This document shows, in pieces, positions 24,037 to 34,783 of a stretch of DNA of 64,000 bases. The notes beneath the pieces are model-generated. The model did not search any database, had not been told where the DNA came from, and saw only the letters and a list, made by a program, of their open reading frames with translations. This DNA comes from Stropharia rugosoannulata (Eukaryota; Basidiomycota; Agaricomycetes; Agaricales; Strophariaceae). How positions within the stretch are numbered: position 1 is the first letter of the stretch; every line of letters begins with the position of its first letter. The stretch covers positions 1,674,001-1,738,000 of the forward strand of contig JANCIK010000009.1 of assembly GCA_028532985.1 (NCBI GenBank), given 5' to 3'. The position numbers and the translations under genes were made by a program.

Positions 24037-24960
24037 AGATTAAAAATCCTGGTCGGCAAGCAAGTCCCGGAAGTCGAAGCGAACCAGAACAATGAGTGCT
24101 CGTATACAATACAGCGCAACACTGTTCAACAAGTCGTCTACTAACTTTATGAATGACGTAAGCAGTCTGCACAAGCGGGCCGGTGATCATTTTACTCTTG
24201 AATCCGACTTGACATAACTTATCATCTGTTCATATTCTGTTGGAAGCATTACTCCAAAGAACAAAAGGTGCCTATTCAAATAAAAGACAGGTGTAATTGT
24301 GTTTTATGCACAAACATAATCATTTCAATCCGAACTGCCAGTAGGATCCTTTTCAAGCTTCCTGCGCACTGCCACTTGCACCTGAGTGCATTCACGCGAC
24401 ACTGCGCTCACACCTTACTGACACTCCTTCTGGATCTTCCCTGTCAAATTTCCTTCACATTTCCCTCGTTGCCCGCAAATCGACAAAACGGTCAGCACTG
24501 TCAATTGCTCCGTCATAGCAACTCTTGGCAGCGCATTTCCCGTAGTCACTGCCTCGCGGTTTATACAAGGCTTGTAGAGCTCTATTCTACATATCGGTCG
24601 GCGGAAGACTTGGCTCTCCGACTCTTACCCCGGAGCTGGGTTATATCTCTCGGTACCATGTCTAGCGATGACGAACGTTATACGTATTCGCATTCCGAGG
24701 TTTAAATAATGACCCTTCCAAACTCTGATTTCCCTTCCCCTGTTTTATTCTTCTCACTGTAGCAGATGCTATAGCGATTTCCCTTATGTCGCCGTTGTCC
24801 CTACCTCCAGATGGACGACTTCAGAGACTCCTTTCTCTTTTAACATGTTCACCCCGCCTTTCAAAGTAAGGCTCCTTGGATAACATATGTACCATACTCA
24901 CCTCGTCGGCGAAACCGTAGCTGCACAACTTCTCATGACACGGCGAACACCCAAACGCCC
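24037..24960. other. Divergent promoter region SART3-like / F-box, possible upstream exons
   Basis: 0.9 kb. A short frame starting at 24658 (MSSDDERYTYSHSE) followed by a donor-like GTTTAA, and an open stretch at 24764-24872, look weakly coding. I could not join them in frame to the F-box gene. They may be 5' exons or UTR. The F-box frame itself is open from 24844. Confidence 0.35.
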
Positions 24961-26223
24961 ATGTCACACGACCGACAAGTACGTTCGAAAGGACCAAGAT
25001 ACATCAGTCATCCTCGACACCTTCGCAGAAATGTTGAGAATAAACTAACCCATGTTTACATCCATCCTATCAATTATCTGCCAGTGGAAATGCTTTTACT
25101 GATCTTTGAGATTGGTTCTGCGGAGCATGAATTTTTCCCCATTCTCGTTTCTCAAGTATGCAAGTCCTGGCGACATCTAGTTCTACAGACACCATTTCTT
25201 TGGCGCTATGTCACTCTTGGTTCCAAAGCTCCCATGTTGCGTGAACGATTACGCCGCGCAAAGGACTGTCCTTTGGATATCCAGTTAACTTCTTTCAGGC
25301 TCACTCCTTCGGGAAATCGACGATACCAAGATTTGAATCCATACACAGTCAATTGGTTCCTACAACTTGCTCAACCGTACGGTCAGCAATGGCGGTCGCT
25401 CAATATACACTTAGTTGAATATTCGCCATATTTATGGAGAGCTGCCATGGCAGCTTGCAATCACCCAGTTCCTCTACTGGAAGAGCTCTCTTTTGTTTAC
25501 CGACTTAACGACGATACGCAAGAATTCCTCCCATTCTCAGGTTATGCGCCGCGTTTGCGTCGTTTAACTGTGGACGGAATACGCCTTACTTGGTCCCCAT
25601 ATTTATTCGCTAACCTGACTTATCTCAACTATACCCATCATGGACTGACCAGTGGGCACCATGCTGTGTACGACGTTATCTCAATCCTGTCTGTATCTTC
25701 TCGGTTGGTTCATTTCCGAGTTCTATTCCCTCGAGGCCAAATTTCGCGGATACCATCTTGCCCACAGGTTGACATGAAGCCAGCCATTCTTCCATACTTA
25801 AAGCAGCTTCAACTTACCACCAACGGATCTGATATTCCTTTTGAAATAGCCCGCCTCGTTGCGTCTATAGTCACCCCCAACCTAAACACCCTGCGCCTAG
25901 TTGATTTGTCTTGTTCGCATCAACCATTTCCAAGTCTGAAATCCTTTTTCTACGTCTACGCCCTCCCACGCTCATTGCGTTTTGTTTCTGTCGGCCACGG
26001 ATGGCACAATCCTGACATGATTCATGCCATGTATCACTCCTTGCCCAACTTGGTCAGTATACATGTCGAGAGAACGCGCAATGCTGATCAATTCCTGCGC
26101 ATGAGGTCTCGCCTCCGACAGACGCCTAGCCTATCAGCATCTGCAAGGCAACCTGACACTGGAAACAAGATACTCTCAAATTATTACAACGATTACAACA
26201 GGACCCTACGCTTTAAAATATAG
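24961..26223 (+). CDS. F-box protein (420 aa)
   Basis: This is a single uninterrupted frame of 420 codons. An F-box-like motif is at about residues 39-90: YLPVEMLLLIFEIG, then VSQVCKSWRHLVLQTPFLWRYVTL. It is followed by RLRRAKDCPLDIQL, the pattern of the large F-box expansions in mushroom genomes. The rest resembles irregular leucine-rich repeats (LRRLTVDGIRLTW, LNTLRLVDLSC, LRFVSVGHGW). Such proteins recruit substrates to SCF ubiquitin ligases through Skp1. The target is unknown. The lack of introns is unusual here but normal for this fast-evolving family. The true N-terminus is uncertain because the frame stays open to 24844 without another ATG. Confidence 0.8.
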   Translation: MSHDRQVRSKGPRYISHPRHLRRNVENKLTHVYIHPINYLPVEMLLLIFEIGSAEHEFFPILVSQVCKSWRHLVLQTPFLWRYVTLGSKAPMLRERLRRAKDCPLDIQLTSFRLTPSGNRRYQDLNPYTVNWFLQLAQPYGQQWRSLNIHLVEYSPYLWRAAMAACNHPVPLLEELSFVYRLNDDTQEFLPFSGYAPRLRRLTVDGIRLTWSPYLFANLTYLNYTHHGLTSGHHAVYDVISILSVSSRLVHFRVLFPRGQISRIPSCPQVDMKPAILPYLKQLQLTTNGSDIPFEIARLVASIVTPNLNTLRLVDLSCSHQPFPSLKSFFYVYALPRSLRFVSVGHGWHNPDMIHAMYHSLPNLVSIHVERTRNADQFLRMRSRLRQTPSLSASARQPDTGNKILSNYYNDYNRTLRFKI

Positions 26224-26678
26224 CTCTGCTAGTACTCCGTGGATTGTGTATTACTTGTTTTCACCCTCTCACTTGTCCGCGGACCGCCGTACCCACACCC
26301 AGATTGTCCCCAGACTCTTATCTATCACTGTGTCCAGCGAACGTGTTACGTATAACGCAGTCTATTACCATGTATATTAGAACACGATCTGTATTGTATA
26401 TCAATATTTAGGCGCCGCTGTGCTGTTGTAGCTAACGTTTAATGAAACAGAATCGTACAGGAATCGTTGAGTACATCAAGGGTACATACTACTTCATTTC
26501 GACGCCTCTAAGCGCCCAAATATCGTACGTCATGTGATCGTGCCACCGGATTTTGATTAAATTTTGATTGATAACTTATAGCAGTGAACCGCACCGTAAC
26601 TAGACAAGTTGCCCTTGCTATTTTGAAGATCTCTTGTTCGTTCAATCAAACCATTAATCAACATACTATACCCCCCCA
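26224..26678. other. Intergenic region F-box / RanGAP
   Basis: 455 bp with the F-box 3' end and the RanGAP promoter. No other feature seen. Confidence 0.5.
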
Positions 26679-27960
26679 ATGACTTCGAAATCCTCCCCAA
26701 CTATATTCTCTCTGCATGGAAAAGGCCTCAAATTAGATACCCGCGCGGATATCGAGCCACATCTAAAAGGCGTCGATCCAAGCATCATTGAAGAAATTCA
26801 CTTCGGCGGCAACACGATTGGTGTTGACGCGTCTATAGCCCTTGCCGAATTTCTCTCGAGAACTACGGTGCTCAAAGTCAGATTATCTGCCTCCTCCTCA
26901 TACGATTCAACTCATCATGCGCGCACAGGTCGCTGACTTTGCAGATATCTTTACCGGCCGACTCATCTCAGAGATTCCACAGGCTCTGTCATCAATATGC
27001 GACGCGTTGAAGGATAAGACGTCCCTGGTGGAGATTAATCTCAGTGATAATGCCTTCGGCGGCCGATCTGTCGAACCTATGGTCCCCTTCCTCACGCACA
27101 ACCGAAGCATCCAGATTTTGCGACTGAACAACAATGGTTTAGGCCCCGCTGGAGGAACAGTCATCGCTAACGCCTTACTTGAGTCTGCCAAACTTAGTAA
27201 AGCAGAGGGTAAAAAGTCAAATCTCCGGGTCGTCATTTGCGGTCGGAATCGTCTCGAGAACGGGTCTGCGCCGGCCTGGGCAGAAGCTTTCGCTGCACAT
27301 GGTACCTTGGAAGAAGTCAGGATGGTTCAAAACGGCATCCGCATGGAAGGAATCACTGCTCTCGCGAAAGGTTTGGGCCAGAACCCACGCATTCAACATA
27401 TAGATCTGCAAGATAATACTTTCGTCGTCGACGGAGTGTTGAGCGGTGTTGATGCCTGGACAGAGGAACTTTCAAACTGGCCGGAATTACACACCCTCAA
27501 CCTGTCCGATTGTGTTCTTTCTGCGGAGGGCGAGGTCCCCACCCTCATACAAGCGCTTGCTAGTGGATCCAACCCGAAACTGCACACCCTACAATTGCAA
27601 AACAACAACTTGGAAACGGAAACTTTTGCAGTTCTCGCGGGCGCTATCTCCAAGGGCCTTAACAGTCTGATGACTTTGGAATTACAATGGAATGATGTGG
27701 AAGAGGATGATGAGTATTTAGAAAATATATCCTTGGGCCTCAAGCAGAGGGGAGGCAAGCTATTCGCTTCAGACGAAGAGGAGTCTGAAGATGAAGAAAA
27801 GATTGAGGAAGAGGAAGAAAAGGTCGAAGAAATTGAGGCCGTCGCACGTAAAGAGGAAGCTGCTGCTGAGGGCCTGCCTACCCAGAAACCCATACCAAAG
27901 GATTCGGCAGACGATCTTGCTGATATGCTCAGCAAAGTTGAGATCAAGGAAACACAGTAG
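26679..27960 (+). CDS. RNA1: Ran GTPase-activating protein Rna1/RanGAP1 (409 aa)
   Basis: Two exons (26679..26876, 26929..27960) give 409 aa, against 386 in fission yeast Rna1. The protein begins with the Rna1 signature FSLHGKGLKLDTR. Leucine-rich repeats of the ribonuclease-inhibitor type follow: EEIHFGGNTIGVDASIALAE, LVEINLSDNAFGGRS, IQILRLNNNGLGPAGG, VVICGRNRLENGS, LEEVRMVQNGIRMEGI, IQHIDLQDNTF. The arginine of LKDKT/SICDALK and the GRNRL asparagine region form the Ran-facing surface in this family. The C-terminal tail (about 345-380) is strongly acidic, as in all RanGAPs, and feeds GTP hydrolysis on Ran in the cytoplasm for nuclear transport. Only one 52-nt intron is present. Confidence 0.94.
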
Positions 27961-28098
27961 ATACACTGGATCTAACAATTTTGATTAGCTGCTCATAGTG
28001 AACACTTGTATTTGGTATGGAATAATAGCATGATGGTCGGTAACATGTAAAAGGTTCATTGGCCGACGTATGGTAAAAACGAAAGACGATTGAGACAG

Positions 28099-29438
28099 TT
28101 AGCGGATTTTGCAAACAATCCAACGTCCTCCGACTTCTTCTTTCCGTCGAACCTGAGCAAGCGCTTCTTTCTCTTTTAACCACGCTTCGACTATTTCATT
28201 TGTACTCTGAGATTTGACCGAATCTAAAGTGAGCATACGTTTCAGCCAGTTCGCAGCGTCGGGATGGCTTGATATTTCTCGGTATGCCGAACGCATTACG
28301 CTCCAGGAAGTTTCAGAAACCTTTGCCCGTAATGCGTGTACTTGCTGAAATATGGCTTTGATAGCAAGATCCGATCTTGCATCAGGCTGCGAGCCATTTA
28401 CATTCTGTGATCGCAGTTTATCAACCAATCCTGAGATAACATTCCCTTCCGACAAAGTGGAGAATCTGGCATAATTTCTTGCTCTTATAGACCGTGTGAT
28501 CATGCGCAACCATGTCGATAAGGCAGAACCCTTTTGAAGCAAAGCTGTCGGAACCGAGTTAAGATGCTGAAAATATGAGCTTTGTGAAGGATAGGACGTC
28601 GTCAGATGATGCAACAGAGAGATTAAGACAGAAAGCATAGATGGCATGGGCATAGTAGTCAGGTCAGATGAATTCGGCTTCACAGATATTGAAGGGAAAA
28701 GATGGGTTAAGATGGCGGTAGTTTGTTTCGGAGATTCACAGATAACGGAAAAGTAGAGGGAGGTTTCGTAAACTGCATTAATATCAATGACTGTCAGCCA
28801 GGTACTCCGCTTTCTCAAGACGAGAGATAATTATGGCGTACCTTCCGCTGCAAATTTGTCTCTGCGTGAAGATGAACTAATACCTTCTCGCAATTTTCCT
28901 TTTATTTCATGGTTGAGTACGACATGTAACGCCAAAGGTAAAGAAAGTACACTTGCTAAATAATATAAGAAGATTTTCTTGTTTGTCTATCCTTTGCTTT
29001 CGTTCAAGATTAGATTCCAAAGGGCAATGCTCGTGCATACGAAGTACTTCCTGTTCCTGGTAGGAACGCAAATCAGTCATAGATATTTACGATAAAGTTT
29101 AAACCGTACTTTTTCCGAGATGAATTTCCTATAATCTTCTTGAATTCGCGTACTTTTGAGGCTGACGATATGGCAGTTAGTATTGCATTTAAGTTATGCT
29201 TCAGGTGGAGGAGTACTAACTCGTCGCCGCCCTTCTCAAGGCCGCTACTTCTGCTCACTGACGCAATCAAGTTCATGTACTTCATAAGCCCTGAATCCGA
29301 GGAAGACTGCAGGTCAGAGAGAGCATGTCTCGTCTCAGGCGTGCTACTGTCGGCACGGCTGCCTGTATTGATAGGGCTTGAACCTCGTCCGCGTCGTTTG
29401 CCACGACGGGATTGCCAACTACTTCCGTTGTCGGACAT
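28099..29438 (-). CDS. Unrecognised helical protein (387 aa)
   Basis: Exons 29110..29438, 29041..29056, 28842..28986 and 28099..28772 join in frame to 387 aa. Exon 2 is a 16-nt microexon, and it is required because the flanking frames otherwise do not meet. The N-terminus (MSDNGSSWQSRRGKRRGRGSS) is basic and disordered. The remainder is helical, with LASVLSLPLALHVVLNHEIKG and then YETSLYFSVICESPKQTTAI. The C-terminal part is rich in Leu and Ser and ends charged (WLKEKEALAQVRRKEEVGGR). The helical block around YETSLYF loosely recalls the SAC3/GANP-PCI superfamily, but I cannot support that. Upstream ATGs at 29474 and 29480 would lengthen it slightly. Confidence 0.6.
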
Positions 29439-29914
29439 TGACGACAAGTAACAGGCTGTAAGACCCTCTTCCATGCACATTGCATCATACTGCCATGCAT
29501 CTACACATTGTATCCGACCACGTGGGTAAGTAGATGAGAGCCACTGGACATTTGGGCGGACACGAGCTTATTCAGGCTTCCTCTAGCCCATATGCAGGCC
29601 TAAAATCGACCTATCAGAGCCTGAGGATTGGATTCTGAGTCGATACCCATTTACTTGTTTTTGATCTTCCTGCCTGTTATACGGTGACTAATGGCGGATA
29701 TCCTAAGGCGTGTAATGGATTCTAACTTCATCACAAGGCCCAAACTTCCATATTCTATCCGGTCAAGAGCCTGTCAAACGCCTCAAGGTCAAAGCTGCTT
29801 GAAGCTTGAAGATCGTATCACTATCTGGCCTGCTAGAATTCAACATCGCGCTCTGGAGAGTCGAGACCAGGCTTTATAGATTGTATCTAATTCCCCTAAT
29901 TTTCCCTGCGGAAA
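29439..29914. other. Divergent promoter region
   Basis: 476 bp between divergent starts. It contains a CACGTG core at 29519-29524, about 80 bp upstream of the minus-strand gene. No gene seen. Confidence 0.5.
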
Positions 29915-30991
29915 ATGCTTTGTTCAGCGGCTACGGATGTGGAATCGATCCTGAACGAAGGCAACGTGCCACTTCGAACCGGACCTCCAACGCGAGAAGA
30001 ACTGCTGGTGTACTACCCTGCTAAATTCACATGGACTCAATTGAAAATTTTCGTTAATTCGGGGTCAGTATTTTGAATACTCAATAGCCTGTCACAATCT
30101 GAAGCGCATACTGGATTCATTTAATCTCGATGTGTATGGCAGTGATCTTGGCCTGCTCAAACGCGATCAAAAATTACAGCAGCGCTATGATGAATGGGCC
30201 ACCAGAATTGTAGCTAAGTATGGGTCTATAGGTGAGCTTTTCCTGGGACATTTTGCTTTTATGCTAAATCATCCACACCACATACTGTAGTTAACTATCT
30301 GGTTAATTACCGCCTGCAATGGGGAAAGCCAGACACGCAGTCTCTCCTTCCATCGTCACTAGAAGCTGATCTCACTCCTTATACCGATAGCGACGGATGG
30401 AGTGATACGCCAGAATACTTTTCCTATGCCATATCACCAAAATACGTCAGTATCATCCAGAACGACTGGCCATACTCTGGTGCGTAAGCAATTCAGTCCT
30501 GAATTCAGTGCCTCACCTCATTTTAATAACGGAAAACAGTGCCCGCTGAAGTCGAGCACAGTTTAATATGGACAAGAGTGCCAATCTTTCATCCTAAACT
30601 GGTTGCTGAGTCCGTGAAAGCCAGAATTGATCAGGATGGGCTTTGGGGGTTTACGGGAAGCGATGAACCCCCTCCATCACCCTCTCTGCTTCCGGCGTCA
30701 ATGGGAGCGCTCTCGGAATGGGGCATAACGATAGATCGGATGGTTAAGTCGGGACAGCCTAGTCCCGAAGAAGCCACTCTTATCGGCATGGCTGGGCAGC
30801 ATGTTCACAGATATGTGCAAATGCGGTGGCGCGAAAGCGAATGGGAGACTGCCTGGTTTGTTAATCCTCCTGTAAGGAACATATTTATTGTCAGCGTTAA
30901 TTATATATCTCACGCGATGCACCTGTATTTTTAGCGACTACAAAGCGTGCCAGGTCTTGCGCACATCCACGTTTTTGCCAGGCGCAAGTAA
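29915..30991 (+). CDS. DUF3605 family protein (271 aa)
   Basis: Five exons (29915..30063, 30143..30231, 30291..30479, 30540..30871, 30935..30991) give 271 aa. The pattern is that of the fungal DUF3605 family: LKRDQKLQQRYDEWATRIV, KYGSIVNYLVNYRLQWG, a block ending ISPKYVSIIQNDWPYSVP, then EVEHSLIWTRVPIF. The C-terminus is YVQMRWRESEWETAWFVNPP joined across the last intron to RLQSVPGLAHIHVFARRK. The final exon is short (57 nt) but completes the conserved end, which supports the model. No signal or membrane segment is visible. The biochemical role of this family is not established, and none is given. Confidence 0.82.
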
Positions 30992-31866
30992 TATACTATC
31001 TGAACAAAGTTGTCCGCGGGTTATCATACATCACAGGCGGGCATTTAATACCCACGGCTCGCAACCGTACACGCAAACAGTCGGACCTAATAGAAGTCTA
31101 AGTCGTATGCTGCGACCTGCTGTGATTTGACTTTTCAAGCTGGTTACTTTTTGCAGCCTTTAGAACTTCGTGGTAAATATTACTTCACATATTTAGCACA
31201 TAATTTCTGCCCTGGTGGTCTTAAAATATCCAGATAGAGTTCCGAATAGAGATACATATGCAGTACTGAAAGTGTCATGTACTTGTTTGCATTGATGCAC
31301 AAGTGCGCATCGTGCGCAAAGCGTGCGTGCGCAGGCAACGGAAGCCATCCCATCATTCCGATCAGGACCGATTGGGGTAGATCATCCTACTGTATTAGTC
31401 GTGAGACAATGTTCTCGAAGACAGAGATATTCAAGAGATATTCACAGATTCCAGAACGCTCTGACTGTCAGAGCCATAGATATTTTCTAAACCTGAGGGT
31501 TCACCAAATGTCGATAATCAGGGTATGATTATGAGTTGAATGCTTTGCAGAATACAGATTTACTCTATGCGATTTGTTAACTTTTCTCAATCCAAAGAGT
31601 ATTTCGTGCGAGTGGATTGTGGAGCATGCCTTTTTGATTCCATGCTACACGAACTATAGGGTAAAATCTAGCTTCTTAAAATTGGTGCCAGAAAGTTTAC
31701 GGATTTTTTATATTATCAGAACCCACAAAAGTAACCATCCTGAAGTGCCCTGCGAAGCTTCAGCTGCGCGAATATTTGGGAACTGATTATCAAAGTGGCA
31801 CCGCTAAGATGAAAGGCATAAGTAAATCTTGCAAGCTCCGGGCTCGTGTATCTCTGGAGTATTTAG
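30992..31866. other. Unresolved region, probable 5' exons of the next gene
   Basis: 875 bp. Weak coding-like stretches exist (for example 31340-31440 and 31740-31860), but I could not join them in frame to the exon at 31867. A GTGCGC/GCGCAC-rich patch lies at 31300-31335. Confidence 0.35.
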
Positions 31867-32534
31867 TTGATACAGCGCATATTCGCCCGAAAGCTGGATT
31901 TCTGTGAATCTCTAAAACAGCACACTCCTGGATTCTTTATCGCCAACTTCTTTCCACCCGATTCCATGTTTGGAGACGACAGAAACTCTGAATTCTTCCA
32001 CAACCAACTTCGTAGAGTTGTAGGAGAACTGTTGCACCTCTTGTCAGCGTAGGGTGTTTTATATGACGCGCACGAATCAAGGTTCAATGTTCTTCACGTT
32101 GTAGTCCGGACTCCGATAAAGATTTAGGATCACTTGCCATTAATTGGAAAGCGCTCGGGCGTCTAGAGAATGGCTCGGAGAAGCAAGAAGAAGCATTACA
32201 AGAGGCGCTGGAATGTCTGAATCCAGAGGCGACATACGCTAGCAATGATGAACAACTACGGGAAGAAATAGAGAGACTACTTTCTGACATTATGGTAGCG
32301 ATATACATCGCATTCATCTTCTTGCATGATACAGTCTCACTCATACCACTTCCCATATAGGATACTATGCTTTCTAGCCCCGCAGCTACCCCAAGCCCTA
32401 ACAGCAGTAGAAGTGGTTCGGGGAATAGCTCAGGAAGCTACGAGGCCAATGAACAGAGTCCAGGACGACCATTAGCTGATTCTGGCCAAACTAGTTTGGA
32501 TATGGGGGTTGAAGGTCAGGACACAGCCCAATAG
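31867..32534 (+). CDS. 3' part of an unidentified protein gene (N-terminus unresolved)
   Basis: Three exons join cleanly: 31867..32048, 32105..32294, 32361..32534. A TAG sits directly before 31867, where a TTTAG acceptor occurs, so exon 31867 must be spliced to something upstream that I could not define. The product has ARKLDFCESLKQHTPGFFI, NSEFFHNQLRRVVGELLHLL, then LAINWKALGRLENGSEKQEE and LREEIERLLSDIM. It ends in a Ser/Gly/Pro-rich tail. It is mostly helical with a disordered end and no membrane segment. I do not recognise the family. Confidence 0.5.
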
Positions 32535-32708
32535 ATACAGATAGTAGTATATATGGTAATGTTAGAAGTCTTTAAGTGGAAGATTGGATTTAGAAGTGCA
32601 TAATGCAAGGAGTCTTGTCGATATTGAAAATCATTGAAGTTTGAAGCTTGAAGCTTAGCGTCATCAGGTATCCCGGAGTCCGGACCGGTTCGTCAGTAAT
32701 TGCCACAA

Positions 32709-32718
32709 ATCACGTGAT
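32709..32718. promoter_or_regulatory. ATCACGTGAT palindrome, COX20 promoter
   Basis: This perfect 10-bp palindrome with a CACGTG core lies 61 bp upstream of the COX20 start. It is the type of site bound by bHLH factors such as Cbf1. The same 10-mer occurs at 40650-40659. Confidence 0.5.
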
Positions 32719-32778
32719 GTTACATCTCGCCTTCAAGCAATTCCCTGACGGACGAGAAGTTTGAACATTTCGGCTACT

Positions 32779-33288
32779 ATGTCGGATGAAGCTCAGAAAC
32801 CTTTGCAGCCCGAAGCACTACCTTCTCGCCTGCCTCCGCCTATAGGAAACCTATTGCGAGATTCATTAGAGGTAGCTCTTTCTTTAATCTTTGAACTCTT
32901 GTCGGATCTAATTGCTGGTTATTTAGAGCGCTAAACATATTGGTGATGTTCCTTGCGCCAGAAATGCATTGTTGACGGGAATTGCTGGGGGTGCTGGAAT
33001 GGGAATAATTCGGGGCCTTTCAACAAGTTCGTGGTTTCGTTGTATTTCCATTACTGTCCATGACAACATTCAGGTTTAATGGGAGCTGGGCACTGGGCAG
33101 TAGGAAGCTGTCTTGTTCTGTCAATAGCATCGTGGTCCGTTAAACATATCTTTTCCTAGATTGGCCCTCATATTATACTCAGGCACATTTGTCAACACCG
33201 GTTCCAACAAGAGAGGGATCAATTGGCACAGATGATGGAAAGTATGCGCAAGCGACCAGTTAGAGACAACAGCAAAAAACAGACATAG
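32779..33288 (+). CDS. COX20: Cytochrome c oxidase assembly protein COX20 (119 aa)
   Basis: Four exons (32779..32871, 32927..33026, 33074..33134, 33183..33288) give 119 aa, typical for COX20/FAM36A. Family features are CARNALLTGIAGGAGMGIIRG forming the first membrane span (about residues 40-58) and HWAVGSCLVLSIASWHICQ forming the second (about 71-89). A charged C-terminal helix (RFQQERDQLAQMMESMRKR) follows. COX20 is a mitochondrial inner-membrane chaperone for newly made Cox2. The last 34 nt before the stop could mimic a short intron, but reading through gives the simplest end. The gene converges on the rhodanese gene with only 22 bp between stop codons. Confidence 0.9.
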
Positions 33289-33310
33289 TAGAAGCCTTGA
33301 AGACTCTTAT

Positions 33311-33938
33311 TCAGCTCCACTCTGAGGCCCAAACGTCTCTATCCCAGTTTTCCACAAGCGCAGGGTCGTCCTGAAGCATTTAAACAAAAGTGACAATGAC
33401 GGCAATCGTACAAGCGCACCTTGTATTTCAGTTGGAACTGGGAAAATCCGTCTCTAAGAATGGCAACCTCTTGAGTACTTCCTTCTCTCAAAACATTGCT
33501 CCTCGTCTCCGAATATATCTACTTAAATGTCAGTTTCAGTCTGAAAAAACAATACAAAGACAAACCCTGGCAGCTTTCGGACCCCTGTATTGGAGTAAGC
33601 TTTGGAGTGGAACTCCGATTATTCGTACTCACCGGACTTGGGACAAGGAACAATGGAAAATGACCAACGGTACTTCTTTGGTTTCTTTGACAAGGTTATT
33701 TACATTCATGAAGAACTCTCGTGAAGGGTAATTTATGCTGTTTTTGATATTGCCTCCAGCATAGTCGTCATCACGGACATCGATTACAACGAAATCGCGA
33801 GTTGGAACCTTGTCGCTCTTCATTAACGCGGCGAGCTCCTACGTGCATATTAAACTTGAAAATCATCGTTGATGTTTCGGTCAGGTTGCAATGAGCACGT
33901 ACATCTCCCTCCATATAGCGGATAGATGAATTTGCCAT
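33311..33938 (-). CDS. Single-domain rhodanese / CDC25-Acr2-like phosphatase (139 aa)
   Basis: Five exons (33903..33938, 33633..33838, 33566..33584, 33420..33518, 33311..33370) give 139 aa. The fold markers are DFVVIDVRDDDYAGGNIKNS (residues 27-46) and the catalytic loop HCSLSQVR, where Cys75 and Arg81 form the CX5R motif. GPKAARIYSETR and FSQFQLKYKDDP follow. Small proteins of this type in fungi act as CDC25-like phosphatases (Ibp1, Ych1) or arsenate reductases (Acr2). Sequence alone does not decide between these. Exon 3 is only 19 nt. The exon 4 acceptor was set at the second of two close AGs because that keeps GPKAARIYSET intact. Confidence 0.88.
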
Positions 33939-34783
33939 TGCTTCTTGCTCTCAACGACGATAAGAGTCCCACAGTCCACTCATGTGTCTTGCTCAAGGAT
34001 TGGCTTTGATGGTGCCAAGCGGACGCCGGAGTCCGGACGCATTATAATGCACGTGATATGTCCGATACATGTCCGATACAAAGGGCGGAATCCGGATTAC
34101 GATTCGTTGCTGACTTGTTTTAAACTTTCTCCAGTTCAGGCACGTTGACTGGATGACAACTGACTGTGTATGTACGTCTTGCCGCTTGCGCGCTTGTCGC
34201 TCCACCCCCGAAGTCGAGGATTGTACATATGTACTTAATTTGAATGCGTACCTTACGCCAGTTGGGCCTGCCAAGATGACGTCCACCGTGTCCGATAATA
34301 GAGTAATAGTACATACTAGGTAATAGTATGTAGCCTCTTAAGTTTAGGCATTCCGAGTGTTGCGACGCAAGTTTTAACCCTTGAGCTTGACATATGCATA
34401 TAAATGTACTTATTTTCCTACTCTTCACAACATTTTGGTAGGCTGTCGTGACCTGCGTACTATCTTGAGTCAATCTACGCAACAGGCGTATAAATTTCAG
34501 CAGTACGAAGGCGCTCATTGATATATAATCATTATTTATACTAAGGACTCGTTAGACGATTCTCGTTAGTTCTCGTTAAATACATAAAGCCTCAGTTACT
34601 CAATACACATTAAGTTTTTATGGAAAGAAATGGATCGTACTATACGGCATGTGCGTTTGCCATGCCTGCGGGTATGTGCGGTCGTTGCTGATGTTGCGCG
34701 TGCAGATTCAGCCGCCGTGCTTCACGATTACTGTGTGCATATCGGGATCAGAGCCCATAATATAGTATCCGCATACGAATGAA
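33939..34783. other. Intergenic region
   Basis: 845 bp with the rhodanese promoter (CACGTGAT at 34050-34057, about 112 bp upstream of its start) and the 3' side of the aquaporin gene. Short dispersed repeats such as GTCCGATACA (twice near 34059-34080) occur. No gene seen. Confidence 0.45.

Noticed and set aside
24268..24705. 145-codon plus frame upstream of the F-box gene
   Set aside because: Most of it lies in the divergent promoter and has no domain; only its last residues look weakly coding in a different context.
33259..33282. 24-nt intron at the end of COX20
   Set aside because: Too short; reading through gives an acceptable charged C-terminus and stop.
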